This document shows, in pieces, positions 1-7,176 of a stretch of 21,030 nt of DNA. The DNA comes from Bacillota bacterium (GTDB taxonomy: Bacteria > Bacillota > Clostridia > Lachnospirales > Lachnospiraceae), in NCBI GenBank assembly GCA_023415475.1, contig JAEZKL010000094.1, forward strand, positions 1 through 21,030, given 5' to 3'. Within the stretch, counting starts at the first letter, position 1. Each line of letters begins with the position of its first letter. Below the pieces are notes generated by a model. That model did not search any database, was not told the DNA's origin, and was given only the letters and a program-made list of their open reading frames with translations. A program made the position numbers and the translations under genes.

Positions 1-4
1 GTAA

Positions 5-90
5 CGGAGAGAGTGGGATTCGAACCCACGGTTCCTTTCGGAATCACTGGTTTTCAAGACCAGCCCCTTAAGCCGCTCGGGCATCTCTCC
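5..90 (-). tRNA. tRNA-Ser (anticodon UGA)
   Basis: Read on the minus strand, this is a complete long-variable-arm tRNA. The acceptor strands GGAGAGA (84-90) and TCTCTCC (6-12) pair over 7 bp, with G as discriminator. The anticodon loop CTTGAAA sits on a CTGGT/ACCAG stem and gives anticodon TGA, which reads UCA serine codons. A short extra arm (GATTCC-GAAA-GGAA) and the T arm GTGGG-TTCGAAT-CCCAC follow. The extra arm is typical of class II serine tRNAs. The 3' CCA is not encoded, since GTTAC follows, so it must be added after transcription. Confidence 0.97.
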
Positions 91-118
91 ATATGTGCTC
101 TCCAAACGTCGCTTAGCT

Positions 119-147
119 ATTGTATCATCTCAAATAGCTTGTGTCAA
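119..147 (-). promoter_or_regulatory. Promoter of tRNA-Ser
   Basis: Minus-strand TTGACA (142-147) and TACAAT (119-124) are separated by exactly 17 nt. This is nearly a perfect housekeeping sigma-A promoter, as expected for a stable RNA gene. Transcription would begin near 112, about 20 nt before the mature tRNA 5' end. It lies between ispD and the tRNA, so the tRNA is transcribed independently. Confidence 0.85.
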
Positions 148-277
148 GAGGTTTTCTTTTATTCGCGAAAGAAATTGTTTCTCTTTTTGATTCTTTTCAA
201 ACAATAGCATTTCACCAGATGGTATCGCAAAAGCTTCAGTACCTTGTTAATTATTATTATCTTCATAATAAATAATA

Positions 278-979
278 TCAATGTACCTGGGATAGAATCC
301 GTTCTGCCAATTTCAAATCCTCAGGCGTGGTCAGCTTTATATTATTGTAATCCCCTGGCAGCATCTTTACCGGCAATTTACCATAGGTCTCGTATAGCAT
401 CGCGTCATCGGTAACGACAAGGCTTATCTTATCCATCTCTTGATAGAAGTCCTCATAAGCCTGTCTTATTGAATGATAATCAAAGGCCTGGGGTGTCTGG
501 GCAGCCCATAGAGTATTTCGGTTCGGGGTATCTACTATATTCCCCTTATCATCTACTACTTTAATGGTTTCCTTAACCGGCATTCCTATAATGCAAGCCT
601 TGCACTCCTTGACCTGCTCTACCATACGATCGATTAACTCTGATGTAATAAAGGGTCTTGCTCCGTCATGAATCAGCACGTATTCTGCCGTCTTGGCATT
701 AATTAATCCCTGATAGACAGAATCATAGCGTTCTTTACCGCCTTCGATTATCTTTACTACCTTATCAAGATGATATAACTGGGCAATTTCCCGCCTGCAA
801 TAATCAACCTGTCCTTCTCCGGTCACCAGAATAATCTCATCCACACTGCTTTGCTCAAAGGCTTTTAAACTATAATAAACAACAGGCTTATCATGTAAGA
901 TTAAAAACTGCTTCGCCACTGAAGAATTCATGCGCTTTCCCTGACCGGCAGCCAATACAATTGCAGTTACTTTACTCAT
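278..979 (-). CDS. ispD: 2-C-methyl-D-erythritol 4-phosphate cytidylyltransferase (IspD)
   Basis: IspD transfers CMP from CTP to methylerythritol 4-phosphate, the third step of the non-mevalonate isoprenoid pathway, in the cytoplasm. The 233-aa product has the usual family length. The nucleotidyltransferase signature AAGQGKRM lies near residues 10-17, followed by AKQF, then HDGARPF near 105 and a TDDA motif near 190. I place the start at the ATG at 979, because GGAGG lies 5 nt upstream. An in-frame GTG at 991 would begin upstream of that ribosome-binding site and is less likely. The gene follows the tsaD terminator, so it probably has its own promoter in 980-1035, although I see no convincing one there. 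Confidence 0.95.
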   Translation of the reverse strand: MSKVTAIVLAAGQGKRMNSSVAKQFLILHDKPVVYYSLKAFEQSSVDEIILVTGEGQVDYCRREIAQLYHLDKVVKIIEGGKERYDSVYQGLINAKTAEYVLIHDGARPFITSELIDRMVEQVKECKACIIGMPVKETIKVVDDKGNIVDTPNRNTLWAAQTPQAFDYHSIRQAYEDFYQEMDKISLVVTDDAMLYETYGKLPVKMLPGDYNNIKLTTPEDLKLAERILSQVH

Positions 980-1035
980 AATATCCTCCACTCTAATCGC
1001 AACTCTATCAATCAGCTTATACTTCTTAACTCAGC

Positions 1036-1060
1036 AAAAAGCACGACATCGTGCTTTTTT
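1036..1060 (-). terminator. Rho-independent terminator after tsaD
   Basis: The stem GCACG/CGTGC (1041-1045 and 1050-1054) has a 4-nt loop and is flanked by five A and six T, so it can end transcripts from either side. It sits about 35 nt beyond the tsaD stop codon and before ispD. Confidence 0.8.
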
Positions 1061-1093
1061 ACAGATTAATAGCTATATTCTCTTGTTATTTTA

Positions 1094-2116
1094 TCATCGT
1101 TCCCCGATTTTTAAGTTCGGAACCGCATTAAGTTCAAGACCTGCCCTTGCCCCTCGTATATACTCATAATAAGCCGCGGCACCGATCATAGCTGCATTGT
1201 CCGTACATAGAATCTTCGAGGGATGATAGAATTCCAGGTTATGAGCCGTACATGCTTTCTCCATCGCTTCTAATAAAGAAGAGTTTGCCGCTACACCACC
1301 GGCTATTGCAACCTGCTTCATCCCATAATCCTTTGCGGCCTGCATCGTCTTCGTTACCAGTACATCAATGACTGCTTCTTGAAATGAAGCAGCAACATCT
1401 GCACGATTAATCTCTTCCTGCTTCATTTCACAGGAATTAATGTGGTTAAGCACTGCTGATTTTAAGCCACTGAAGCTGAAATCATAGGGCGCTCCTTCGA
1501 TCTGGGCTCTGGGAAATGCAATCGCAGACTTATTCCCTTCCTTTGAGAGCTTATCAATCTTCGGACCGCCGGGATAACCCAGTCCGATTGCTCTTGCCAC
1601 CTTATCGAAGGCTTCCCCAGCCGCATCATCCCTTGTTCTACCGATTATCTCATACACTCCGTAGTCCTTAACGAGTACAAGATGACTATGGCCACCGGAT
1701 ACGATCAGGCATAGGAACGGAGGTTTCAACTCCTTATTGTCAATGTAATTCGCGGATACATGTCCTTCAATATGATGTACACCCACCAATGGTTTGCCTG
1801 TCGCAAAGCTGATTGCCTTTGCCTCCGCAACTCCGACCAAAAGAGCTCCTACTAGTCCAGGTCCGTATGTTACCCCAATAGCATCAATATCCTGAAGTGT
1901 TACTTCTGCAGTAGTCAGTGCTTCCTCAATTACCTGATTAATCTTCTCAATATGCTTTCTGGAAGCAATCTCCGGTACGACACCCCCATACAGTTTATGC
2001 AATTCAATTTGCGAAAATATTATATTAGAAAGTACTTCCCTGCCATTCTTTACAACCGCTGCCGCAGTTTCATCACAGGAGGTCTCAATTGCCAATATCA
2101 AAATATCCTTAGTCAT
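1094..2116 (-). CDS. tsaD: tRNA N6-adenosine threonylcarbamoyltransferase (TsaD)
   Basis: TsaD transfers the threonylcarbamoyl group to A37 of tRNAs reading ANN codons, forming t6A, together with TsaB and TsaE. The 340-aa sequence has the ASKHA-fold start ETSCDET (11-17) and the metal-binding HHIEGH (114-119), whose HxxxH pair is H115 and H119. SGGHSHL (140-146) and the C-terminal CTDNAAMIGAA, with a metal-binding Asp near 306, are also present. Length is typical. GGAG stands 6 nt before the ATG. It is the last gene of an rnz-hypothetical-tsaD run with gaps of 27 and 45 nt. Its partners tsaB and tsaE are about 2.7 kb upstream in a separate operon. Older literature calls it Gcp or O-sialoglycoprotein endopeptidase; that activity is not expected. 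Confidence 0.97.
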   Translation of the reverse strand: MTKDILILAIETSCDETAAAVVKNGREVLSNIIFSQIELHKLYGGVVPEIASRKHIEKINQVIEEALTTAEVTLQDIDAIGVTYGPGLVGALLVGVAEAKAISFATGKPLVGVHHIEGHVSANYIDNKELKPPFLCLIVSGGHSHLVLVKDYGVYEIIGRTRDDAAGEAFDKVARAIGLGYPGGPKIDKLSKEGNKSAIAFPRAQIEGAPYDFSFSGLKSAVLNHINSCEMKQEEINRADVAASFQEAVIDVLVTKTMQAAKDYGMKQVAIAGGVAANSSLLEAMEKACTAHNLEFYHPSKILCTDNAAMIGAAAYYEYIRGARAGLELNAVPNLKIGER

Positions 2117-2161
2117 AAATTCTCCAATCCAAATTGGACGAACCGGTTACCGATTCATCCC

Positions 2162-2749
2162 TTACTCTGTCTGTTTATCCTCGGGAGCAACCTTCCAGCC
2201 AAGTATCTTCCACTTCTTATCGCCGTCCTGACGTAGCATTACCTTCCAGGTCTCAGTAAACTTACCGTTTTCCTGAATGGTAAAGGAGAGGTACACTACA
2301 GCATACTTAACTCCATCCAACTCCGCCTGTTGCTCTAAATCCTCCTTCACAAGATGATAGGCTGAAATCCGCCTGTTTGCGGCTTTCCAGGAAGCAACAT
2401 CGGAATAAAGGTTCTCAAGGTAGGTCTCCTGAGGATTAGCCTCAAGGAACTGATCATCATACAATTCCCTAATCTTAAGAGCAAGAGCTTCTCGTTCCTC
2501 GTCAGAGATATTGTCGTACAGGTTCTTCATCATACTTCCAAACAGTTTGCTTACTTCTCTCGGTGTCTCCGGATAATAAAGCTCCAAATCCTTATTTAGA
2601 AGCTTTTGCACCTCTGTCATTTCTTCCACCGATACATCATCCAATGGACTGGTGCGGTAAGACCAATAAAAATAAAAGGACAGAATAGCTATAGCTATTA
2701 CTAGCATAGTTACTACTGTAGCTGTTGTACGATTTTTTGCTTTCTGCAT
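2162..2749 (-). CDS. Membrane-anchored protein of unknown function
   Basis: The 195-aa product has one hydrophobic segment at residues 11-30 (VVTMLVIAIAILSFYFYW) after a basic start, so it is probably anchored in the membrane with the rest outside the cell. The exterior part is acidic and helical (about 35-130), then has a beta-rich end (KYAVVYLSFTI...FTETWKVML...KWKILGWKV) that resembles NTF2-like or lipoprotein-type C-termini. I associate it loosely with Lachnospiraceae DUF6715-type proteins, from memory only. There are no catalytic motifs. GGAGG lies 7 nt before the ATG. It is placed between rnz and tsaD with short gaps, so it is cotranscribed with tRNA-processing genes; I do not infer a shared function. 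Confidence 0.85.
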   Translation of the reverse strand: MQKAKNRTTATVVTMLVIAIAILSFYFYWSYRTSPLDDVSVEEMTEVQKLLNKDLELYYPETPREVSKLFGSMMKNLYDNISDEEREALALKIRELYDDQFLEANPQETYLENLYSDVASWKAANRRISAYHLVKEDLEQQAELDGVKYAVVYLSFTIQENGKFTETWKVMLRQDGDKKWKILGWKVAPEDKQTE

Positions 2750-2776
2750 ACCGTATCCTCCTTACGAATGCTACTA

Positions 2777-3691
2777 TCACTCGTCCTTATCAAACTCCAA
2801 TGTTACACTTTTCCGATCCTTCCCTACCTTAGTATTAGGAAATATACTTTTTGCCTCCTCCAGATAATCCTCCGGACGTGTCAGTGATGGGCTATAATGA
2901 GTAAGCCAAAGCTCATGAACCTCTGCCGTCTTCGCCAGATTAGCCGCTTCCCGGAAGGTCATATGCTTATATTCCTTTGCCTTGGTATCCTTGTCCTGCT
3001 CACCATACATCCCTTCACAAATGAACAGGTCTGATTCGATTGCATGATCCGATATCGTTTTTAGCGGTCTGGAGTCCGTACAATAAGTGACCTTAATACC
3101 CCTTCGTTCCGGTCCGATTACCATGTCCGGTGTGTAAGTGGCATCTCCATCGGTAATTGTATCCCCTTTCTGAAGACGATTCCAGTACCTTTGAGGCACA
3201 TTGTTCTCCAGTGCCCGTTCCGTAAAAAATCTGCCTCCTCGCTTGATATAGATACTATATCCATAACAAATTACATTATGTTTTACTTGAAACGCCTTAA
3301 TCTGATAGCCATGAAGCGTAATCGTCTCCTCAGGAGAAGAAAGCTCAATAAAATTTAATTGAAACGGTAGCTCCGGGGCAATCACACGAAGAGCATTCAC
3401 AACCCGCTCTAAGCCTCTGGGTCCTATCAAGGTGATCGGCTCAGTCCGATCGGCATTTCCCATTGATAACAGTAGTCCGGGCAATCCACTGATATGATCC
3501 CCGTGATAATGGGTAAAGCATATTATATCAATGGAATGAAAACTCCAGCCTTTTTCTCTAATTGTAATCTGTGTTCCCTCACCGCAATCTATTAATAAAC
3601 TACTTCCGTTATATCTCGTCATCAGCGCAGTAAGCCATCTGCCGGGCAGTGGCATCATTCCGCTGGTACCTAATAAACAAACATCTAACAT
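2777..3691 (-). CDS. rnz: Ribonuclease Z (tRNA 3'-processing endonuclease)
   Basis: RNase Z cuts tRNA precursors after the discriminator base, which matters most for tRNAs without an encoded CCA, such as the serine tRNA at 5-90. The 304-aa protein is the short bacterial form of the metallo-beta-lactamase fold. The zinc motif THYHGDH covers residues 60-66 (H61, H63, D65, H66). Further ligands are in KHNVICYGY (near 139), YCTDSRP (Asp near 214) and LTHYSP (near 266). The N-terminal PLPGRWLTALMTRYNGSSL motif is typical. AAGG lies 7 nt before the ATG. It is first in an operon with the unknown gene and tsaD. Confidence 0.96.
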   Translation of the reverse strand: MLDVCLLGTSGMMPLPGRWLTALMTRYNGSSLLIDCGEGTQITIREKGWSFHSIDIICFTHYHGDHISGLPGLLLSMGNADRTEPITLIGPRGLERVVNALRVIAPELPFQLNFIELSSPEETITLHGYQIKAFQVKHNVICYGYSIYIKRGGRFFTERALENNVPQRYWNRLQKGDTITDGDATYTPDMVIGPERRGIKVTYCTDSRPLKTISDHAIESDLFICEGMYGEQDKDTKAKEYKHMTFREAANLAKTAEVHELWLTHYSPSLTRPEDYLEEAKSIFPNTKVGKDRKSVTLEFDKDE

Positions 3692-4026
3692 TCTTATGCC
3701 TTTCTATCTATCATTTTATATACATGTATTTTAACAGTATATCCAATCTTTTGTCCAGATAATTGTTATTGTATGGAATTGTTTCAATATACCAAGCACT
3801 TATGTAAATACAGCATCCATTCAAGTGGGTCCTTCTTAATTATATATCGGAAATTGTTATGAATCTATATATAAGAACAAAGGACTATATCCTTTCCAAA
3901 AGCACTGTCTGCCAGACAATGCCTTATGGTAAGTATACAGCCCTTCCTTCTTTCAATTACTCAATAACACGAAAACCTTATCCTATTATAACATCCTTAT
4001 CATATTCCTATGGATGCATGTCCTGT
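3692..4026. other. Intergenic region between the zinc-ribbon gene and rnz
   Basis: This stretch of 335 nt shows no plausible gene. It holds the tandem hairpins at 3879-3925 that probably end the tsaE operon. It should also hold the rnz promoter: the best minus-strand match is TGGACA (3752-3757) with TAAAAT (3728-3733) at 18 nt, which is weak. The rest is AT-rich and has no recognisable riboswitch. Confidence 0.5.
3879..3925 (-). terminator. Tandem hairpin terminator of the tsaE operon
   Basis: On the minus strand the first hairpin (3899-3925) has an 11-bp stem with two G-T wobbles around a TGGCA loop and runs into TTTT. A second hairpin follows at once, AAAGGA-TATAG-TCCTTT (3879-3895), ending in TTTGTTCTT. 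The T tracts are short, so termination may be incomplete at each. Confidence 0.55.
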
Positions 4027-4275
4027 TTATAATGCTTCCAGTTTTTTGCGAACCTCTATCGGAACTACAAATTTCGAAGTAATCTTATCATAGCATTCCT
4101 CGCAAAGATTAAACTGATGCACTTCCATATCTCTACTGGAAAAGTATCCCCATTCCTTTGTTCCTTCAAATGCATCCTCCTTCAGGATCCCATTCTCTAC
4201 CTTTAAAACCTTACCGCAAGAATTGCAACAAATTGGATTATCTCCACTCTTATTTATGATATTTGCCCTTTTCAC
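4027..4275 (-). CDS. Small zinc-ribbon protein of unknown function
   Basis: The 82-aa protein has two knuckles, ICCNSC (C16/C17 and C20) and LCEEC (C58, C61), about 37 residues apart. That is the pattern of a zinc ribbon. Between them is a charged stretch with KEWGYFSSRD. It is probably cytoplasmic, as no signal or membrane segment is seen. The start is a GTG with AGGAGGG 7 nt upstream, which is strong support for translation. It is the last gene of tsaE-tsaB-rimI and lies 63 nt after rimI. A role in nucleic acid or ribosome binding would be a guess. Confidence 0.85.
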   Translation of the reverse strand: MKRANIINKSGDNPICCNSCGKVLKVENGILKEDAFEGTKEWGYFSSRDMEVHQFNLCEECYDKITSKFVVPIEVRKKLEAL

Positions 4276-4338
4276 AACTTATCCCTCCTGATATGATGCA
4301 TCGCTCTTAGGACTATTATAATACGAGCAGAGGTTTTT

Positions 4339-4791
4339 TTACAGTGGAAATTGCTGTATTGTATCCAACCACATAATGACAGCATCCTCTTTGGGCTTCG
4401 TATAGAAATCCTTACGGATTCCTGCACTCTTAAAGCCCAGAGACTCATATAGCCGGATTGCCGGATCATTGGAGCTGCGTACCTCTAGAGTGAAGGAGGT
4501 GATACCCCTTGCCACACCCTTCTCTATCAAGGCCTTCAGCATGGTCTCCCCGATATGCTGCCTTCGGTATTCCTTCTTAACCGCAACATTGAAGATATCG
4601 CCTTCTCCGGCTACACCCCAAAAGCCACAATAAGCGGCAATTCTACCGTCAATCTCCACCACTAGATAATCATTCTTATTATCCAGCAACGAGCTTCTAA
4701 AATCGTCATGACTCCACGGGTCAGAAAAGGTTTCATTTTCTATGGCACAGACCTCCGGCAAATCCGCCTCGGTCATTCCTCTTATTACCAT
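4339..4791 (-). CDS. rimI: Ribosomal protein bS18-alanine N-acetyltransferase (RimI)
   Basis: RimI is a GNAT-family enzyme that acetylates the N-terminal alanine of ribosomal protein S18 using acetyl-CoA. The 150-aa sequence has the acetyl-CoA loop in EYRRQHIGETML (74-85), with beta-4 FNVAV before it. Motif B, TLEVRSSNDPAIRLYESLGF (101-120), contains E103 and Y115, which match the known catalytic residues of Salmonella RimI by number. GGAGGT lies about 8 nt before the ATG. It is 45 nt downstream of tsaB, the usual neighbourhood in Firmicutes. General protein N-acetylation by the same enzyme is possible. Confidence 0.93.
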   Translation of the reverse strand: MVIRGMTEADLPEVCAIENETFSDPWSHDDFRSSLLDNKNDYLVVEIDGRIAAYCGFWGVAGEGDIFNVAVKKEYRRQHIGETMLKALIEKGVARGITSFTLEVRSSNDPAIRLYESLGFKSAGIRKDFYTKPKEDAVIMWLDTIQQFPL

Positions 4792-4836
4792 TTAGGGCTA
4801 CCTCCGTTGTAACTACAATTCATAAGCTGGCTTTTC

Positions 4837-5547
4837 CTATCCCTGCTGCTGAAGCTTTTCTGCTCTTTCCCGCTCCGCCTGGGATACCCGCAGATATACC
4901 GGTTCATGCATTGCAGCTGCTTCGAATTGTTTCTTCTTATATAATTCCATACCGAGAGTACCGATAGCACCGGCTCTTTGCCTTGAAAGGTGTACCGGTG
5001 CAAAAGAATAACATACTTTCGTTTTTGTTTCTATAGTTTCATGATAGACTGACGTACCGTCTCCAAGGAAGATGACATCTCTCCCTAATGAATTAATCTC
5101 GTCTATAAGCTCTTCTACAGCCATCGCTGTCTGCTCCTTAATAACCCTCAGCTGATTGCCTGTAAATCCATAAAGTCCGGTATATACCTGATTTCTTCTT
5201 GCATCCATCAGCGGGCAGACTAATTGCTCCGTACCATAAAGATTATAGGCCAGACCCTCCAGGGTCGGGACAGCTATGATCGGTTTATTCAAGGCAAGTC
5301 CTAAGCCCTTCGCGGTTGCACTGCCGATACGAAGTCCGGTAAAGGAGCCCGGCCCTGCCGCAACTGCAATTGCATCGATCTCCTCCATATTGATATCTAC
5401 CATCTTCACTACCTCATTCAGCATCGGAAGAAGTGTCTGTGAGTGTGTCTTCTTATAATTAACGGTATATTCCGCAAGCATCGCATCTTCCGTTACGATA
5501 GCAACCGAGGCCACTAAGCCTGAGCTGTCCAGTGCTAATATTTTCAT
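4837..5547 (-). CDS. tsaB: tRNA threonylcarbamoyladenosine biosynthesis protein TsaB
   Basis: TsaB is the inactive ASKHA paralogue of TsaD that scaffolds the t6A complex. From MKILALDSSG the protein is 236 aa, normal for the family. It has THSQTLLP (34-41) and GPGSFTGLR (65-73), both diagnostic. I chose the ATG at 5547 because the family begins with MKILALDTS; GGAG lies 11 nt upstream. An in-frame ATG at 5577 would add ten residues (MSRFSGDICI) and has AGGAGG only 2 nt away, too close for comfort but possible. It lies close behind tsaE and before rimI in one operon. Confidence 0.93.
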   Translation of the reverse strand: MKILALDSSGLVASVAIVTEDAMLAEYTVNYKKTHSQTLLPMLNEVVKMVDINMEEIDAIAVAAGPGSFTGLRIGSATAKGLGLALNKPIIAVPTLEGLAYNLYGTEQLVCPLMDARRNQVYTGLYGFTGNQLRVIKEQTAMAVEELIDEINSLGRDVIFLGDGTSVYHETIETKTKVCYSFAPVHLSRQRAGAIGTLGMELYKKKQFEAAAMHEPVYLRVSQAERERAEKLQQQG

Positions 5548-5588
5548 AATGCATATGTCTCCGCTGAACCGAGACATTTCCTCCTTAT

Positions 5589-6011
5589 CTATTTTTCAAC
5601 AGTGATTTCACGGTAATCAAAGCCCTTCTCAAGCTTCTTTTTTATTGTGACGCTTGTATGCTTCTTAGGTATTAACTCCTCTATCAGCTCAGCCCATTCT
5701 ATTAGGCATACTCCATTCCCGTAAAAATAATCCTCATAACCGATTTCCTCCATCTCATCGATATCGGTAATTCGGTATACATCAAAATGATAAAAGGGAA
5801 GTCTACTCCCTTCGTACTCCTGTATAATGGTAAATGTCGGGCTGTTCACAGCCTCTTCAATACCGAGCCCCTTCGCGAAGCCTTGGGTAAAGACGGTCTT
5901 GCCAACCCCCAGATCACCACTAAGACAGAAAACATCACCCTTTTCAGCCTCGCAACCCATCCGGTATCCCAGCTGATACGTATCCTGTGTACTGCAGCTA
6001 TCTATTATCAT
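5589..6011 (-). CDS. tsaE: tRNA threonylcarbamoyladenosine biosynthesis ATPase TsaE
   Basis: TsaE is the P-loop ATPase that drives turnover of the TsaB-TsaD complex during t6A synthesis. The 140-aa protein has Walker A GDLGVGKT (32-39), the switch region NSPTFTIIQEY (56-66), HFDVYR with the Walker B Asp near 77, and the family motif IEWAE (about 105-109). Length is slightly under the usual 150. The start ATG at 6011 has only a weak upstream AAAGG/ATGG sequence. It is first in tsaE-tsaB-rimI-zinc ribbon. Confidence 0.95.
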   Translation of the reverse strand: MIIDSCSTQDTYQLGYRMGCEAEKGDVFCLSGDLGVGKTVFTQGFAKGLGIEEAVNSPTFTIIQEYEGSRLPFYHFDVYRITDIDEMEEIGYEDYFYGNGVCLIEWAELIEELIPKKHTSVTIKKKLEKGFDYREITVEK

Positions 6012-6060
6012 GCTAAATATCCATGCCTTTCCATCTCAGAACATCTTTCTAAACGGCATC

Positions 6061-6069
6061 ATTATAGCA
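6061..6069 (-). promoter_or_regulatory. Probable extended -10 promoter of the tsaE operon
   Basis: On the minus strand TGC-TATAAT forms an extended -10 element about 50 nt before the tsaE start. No good -35 is present at 17 nt (TATCTT), which fits extended -10 promoters. A run of nine T lies in the spacer. Confidence 0.5.
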
Positions 6070-6129
6070 GATATGCAAAAAAAAAGATAGAGTTAATTCA
6101 AACCACCAAAATTAAGGCTTCGAGACACA

Positions 6130-6157
6130 TTGACTAGCCTACGGAATATGATATGAT
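6130..6157 (+). promoter_or_regulatory. Remnant promoter of the broken AraC-type gene
   Basis: Plus-strand TTGACT (6130-6135) and TATGAT (6152-6157) are 16 nt apart. The position is suitable for the regulator that begins at 6255 and divergent from tsaE. Confidence 0.5.
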
Positions 6158-6254
6158 GAAATTAATCCGGATTAAGTAATTATGCTACCTCAGCAATTGA
6201 AGTCAAGAAATGAATCATAATCTTAGTTATCCTCTAATTACAGGTGGTGAAAAC

Positions 6255-6796
6255 ATGAGTAACGCAGAAACTTATAAAGTAGTTCAGAATTTACAGATTT
6301 ATATGGAAAATAATCTATACAAAAGTATTACCTTAAAGGAACTGGCTGAGTCTGTTGGATACTCTCCCTGGCACATTTCCAGAATCTTTAAGGAAGTGAC
6401 AGGAAAGACGCCCTTTGATTATCTTCGTTCTTTACCAGTGTAAGGGAGGCAATCTACGAACCAATCGGCATGTGGCTTCCAACGCATCTGATTAAACCGG
6501 GAACATCTCAGTATGTACAAGGAGTCGAAGTTCCTCTTACCTATTCCAATATGATTCCTGAGGGCTATGAATTGATTGAATTACCTCCCTGTTTGATGAT
6601 GGTATTCCAAAGCGAACCATACGATGATGAAAATTTCGGTGAGGAAATTGCCCAGACCTGGGAGTATATCAATCGCTTCAATCCACAGATCTACGGTTAC
6701 GAATGGGATCCGGAAGCTGCACCCCGTTTCCAGCTGGCTCCTATGGGTTACCGAGGCTACATCGAAGCACGACCCGTAAAAAAGGTAAATTCATAA
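6255..6796 (+). pseudogene. Broken AraC-family regulator with GyrI-like effector domain
   Basis: The gene starts well: GGTGG lies 7 nt before ATG 6255 (an ATG at 6210 is also in frame). The first part encodes the first half of an AraC DNA-binding domain (LQIYMENNLYKSITLKELAE... to GKTPFDYLRSL) and stops at TAA 6441-6443. In another frame, from about 6430 to 6796, the sequence continues as TSVREAIYEPIGMWLP... PRFQLAPMGYRGYIEARPV. That is the C-terminal part of a GyrI-like small-molecule-binding domain. Compared with intact AraC-GyrI proteins of about 290 aa, roughly 100-110 residues are missing. The gap spans the second helix-turn-helix and the start of the effector domain. This is a deletion plus frame change, not a simple frameshift. 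The TAA that ends the reading frame uses the first base of the adjoining palindrome. Confidence 0.85.
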
Positions 6797-7073
6797 AGAG
6801 GCTGCGGCAAAATGTACCTTATACGACGGTAGTCCCTAGCATGTTGTAAATTGAAGTAATATAAAAGGAGTACCTACATGTATTCCGACGCCAAGACAAC
6901 GGCCTGTATGTTCGTATCAGAACTGACATAAGAAATCATATGTCAGTCTGCTTCGTACATATAGGCCATTGTCTTTTCTGACGGAATACATCTGCAGGTA
7001 CTCCCACTTATACATTACTTCAATTGTATACTTTGACAGAGCTACCGTCGTATACATTTTGCCGCAACCTCTT
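6796..7073. mobile_element. 278-bp palindromic MITE-like element
   Basis: The whole segment is an imperfect inverted repeat. The left end AAGAGGCTGCGGCAAAATGT matches the reverse complement of the right end with one change. The match continues inward (ACGACGGTAG, ATTGAAGTAAT, GGAGTACCT, TGTATTCCG, GGCCT) to the centre CTGACATA-8 nt-TATGTCAG at 6923-6946. The axis from the ends and from the centre coincide at 6934.5. The trinucleotide ATA lies directly outside both ends (6793-6795 and 7074-7076), consistent with a 3-bp target duplication. There is no transposase. The termini resemble the GAGGCTGT(C)GCAAAA type of IS ends I recall from clostridia, but I cannot name a family. Confidence 0.75.
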
Positions 7074-7129
7074 ATAATTGCTAAATATTACAATTATACC
7101 TATCAATGTTCAATTACCTTTCGCTTTTC

Positions 7130-7155
7130 AAAAATGTCGGCTTCGCAGACATTTT
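7130..7155 (-). terminator. Rho-independent terminator of ribU
   Basis: On the minus strand AAAATGTC and GACATTTT pair across a short loop that can add one further G-C pair, and the stem runs into TTTTT. It lies about 20 nt beyond the ribU stop codon. Confidence 0.65.
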
Positions 7156-7176
7156 ATGAAGCATATATTTATTAGC

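Noticed and set aside
247..271. AT-only hairpin after ispD
   Set aside because: TTATTAT/ATAATAA pairing is weak and expected by chance in such AT-rich sequence; not called as a terminator.
4785..5003. Minus-strand frame of 72 codons overlapping tsaB
   Set aside because: It is an alternative frame within tsaB.
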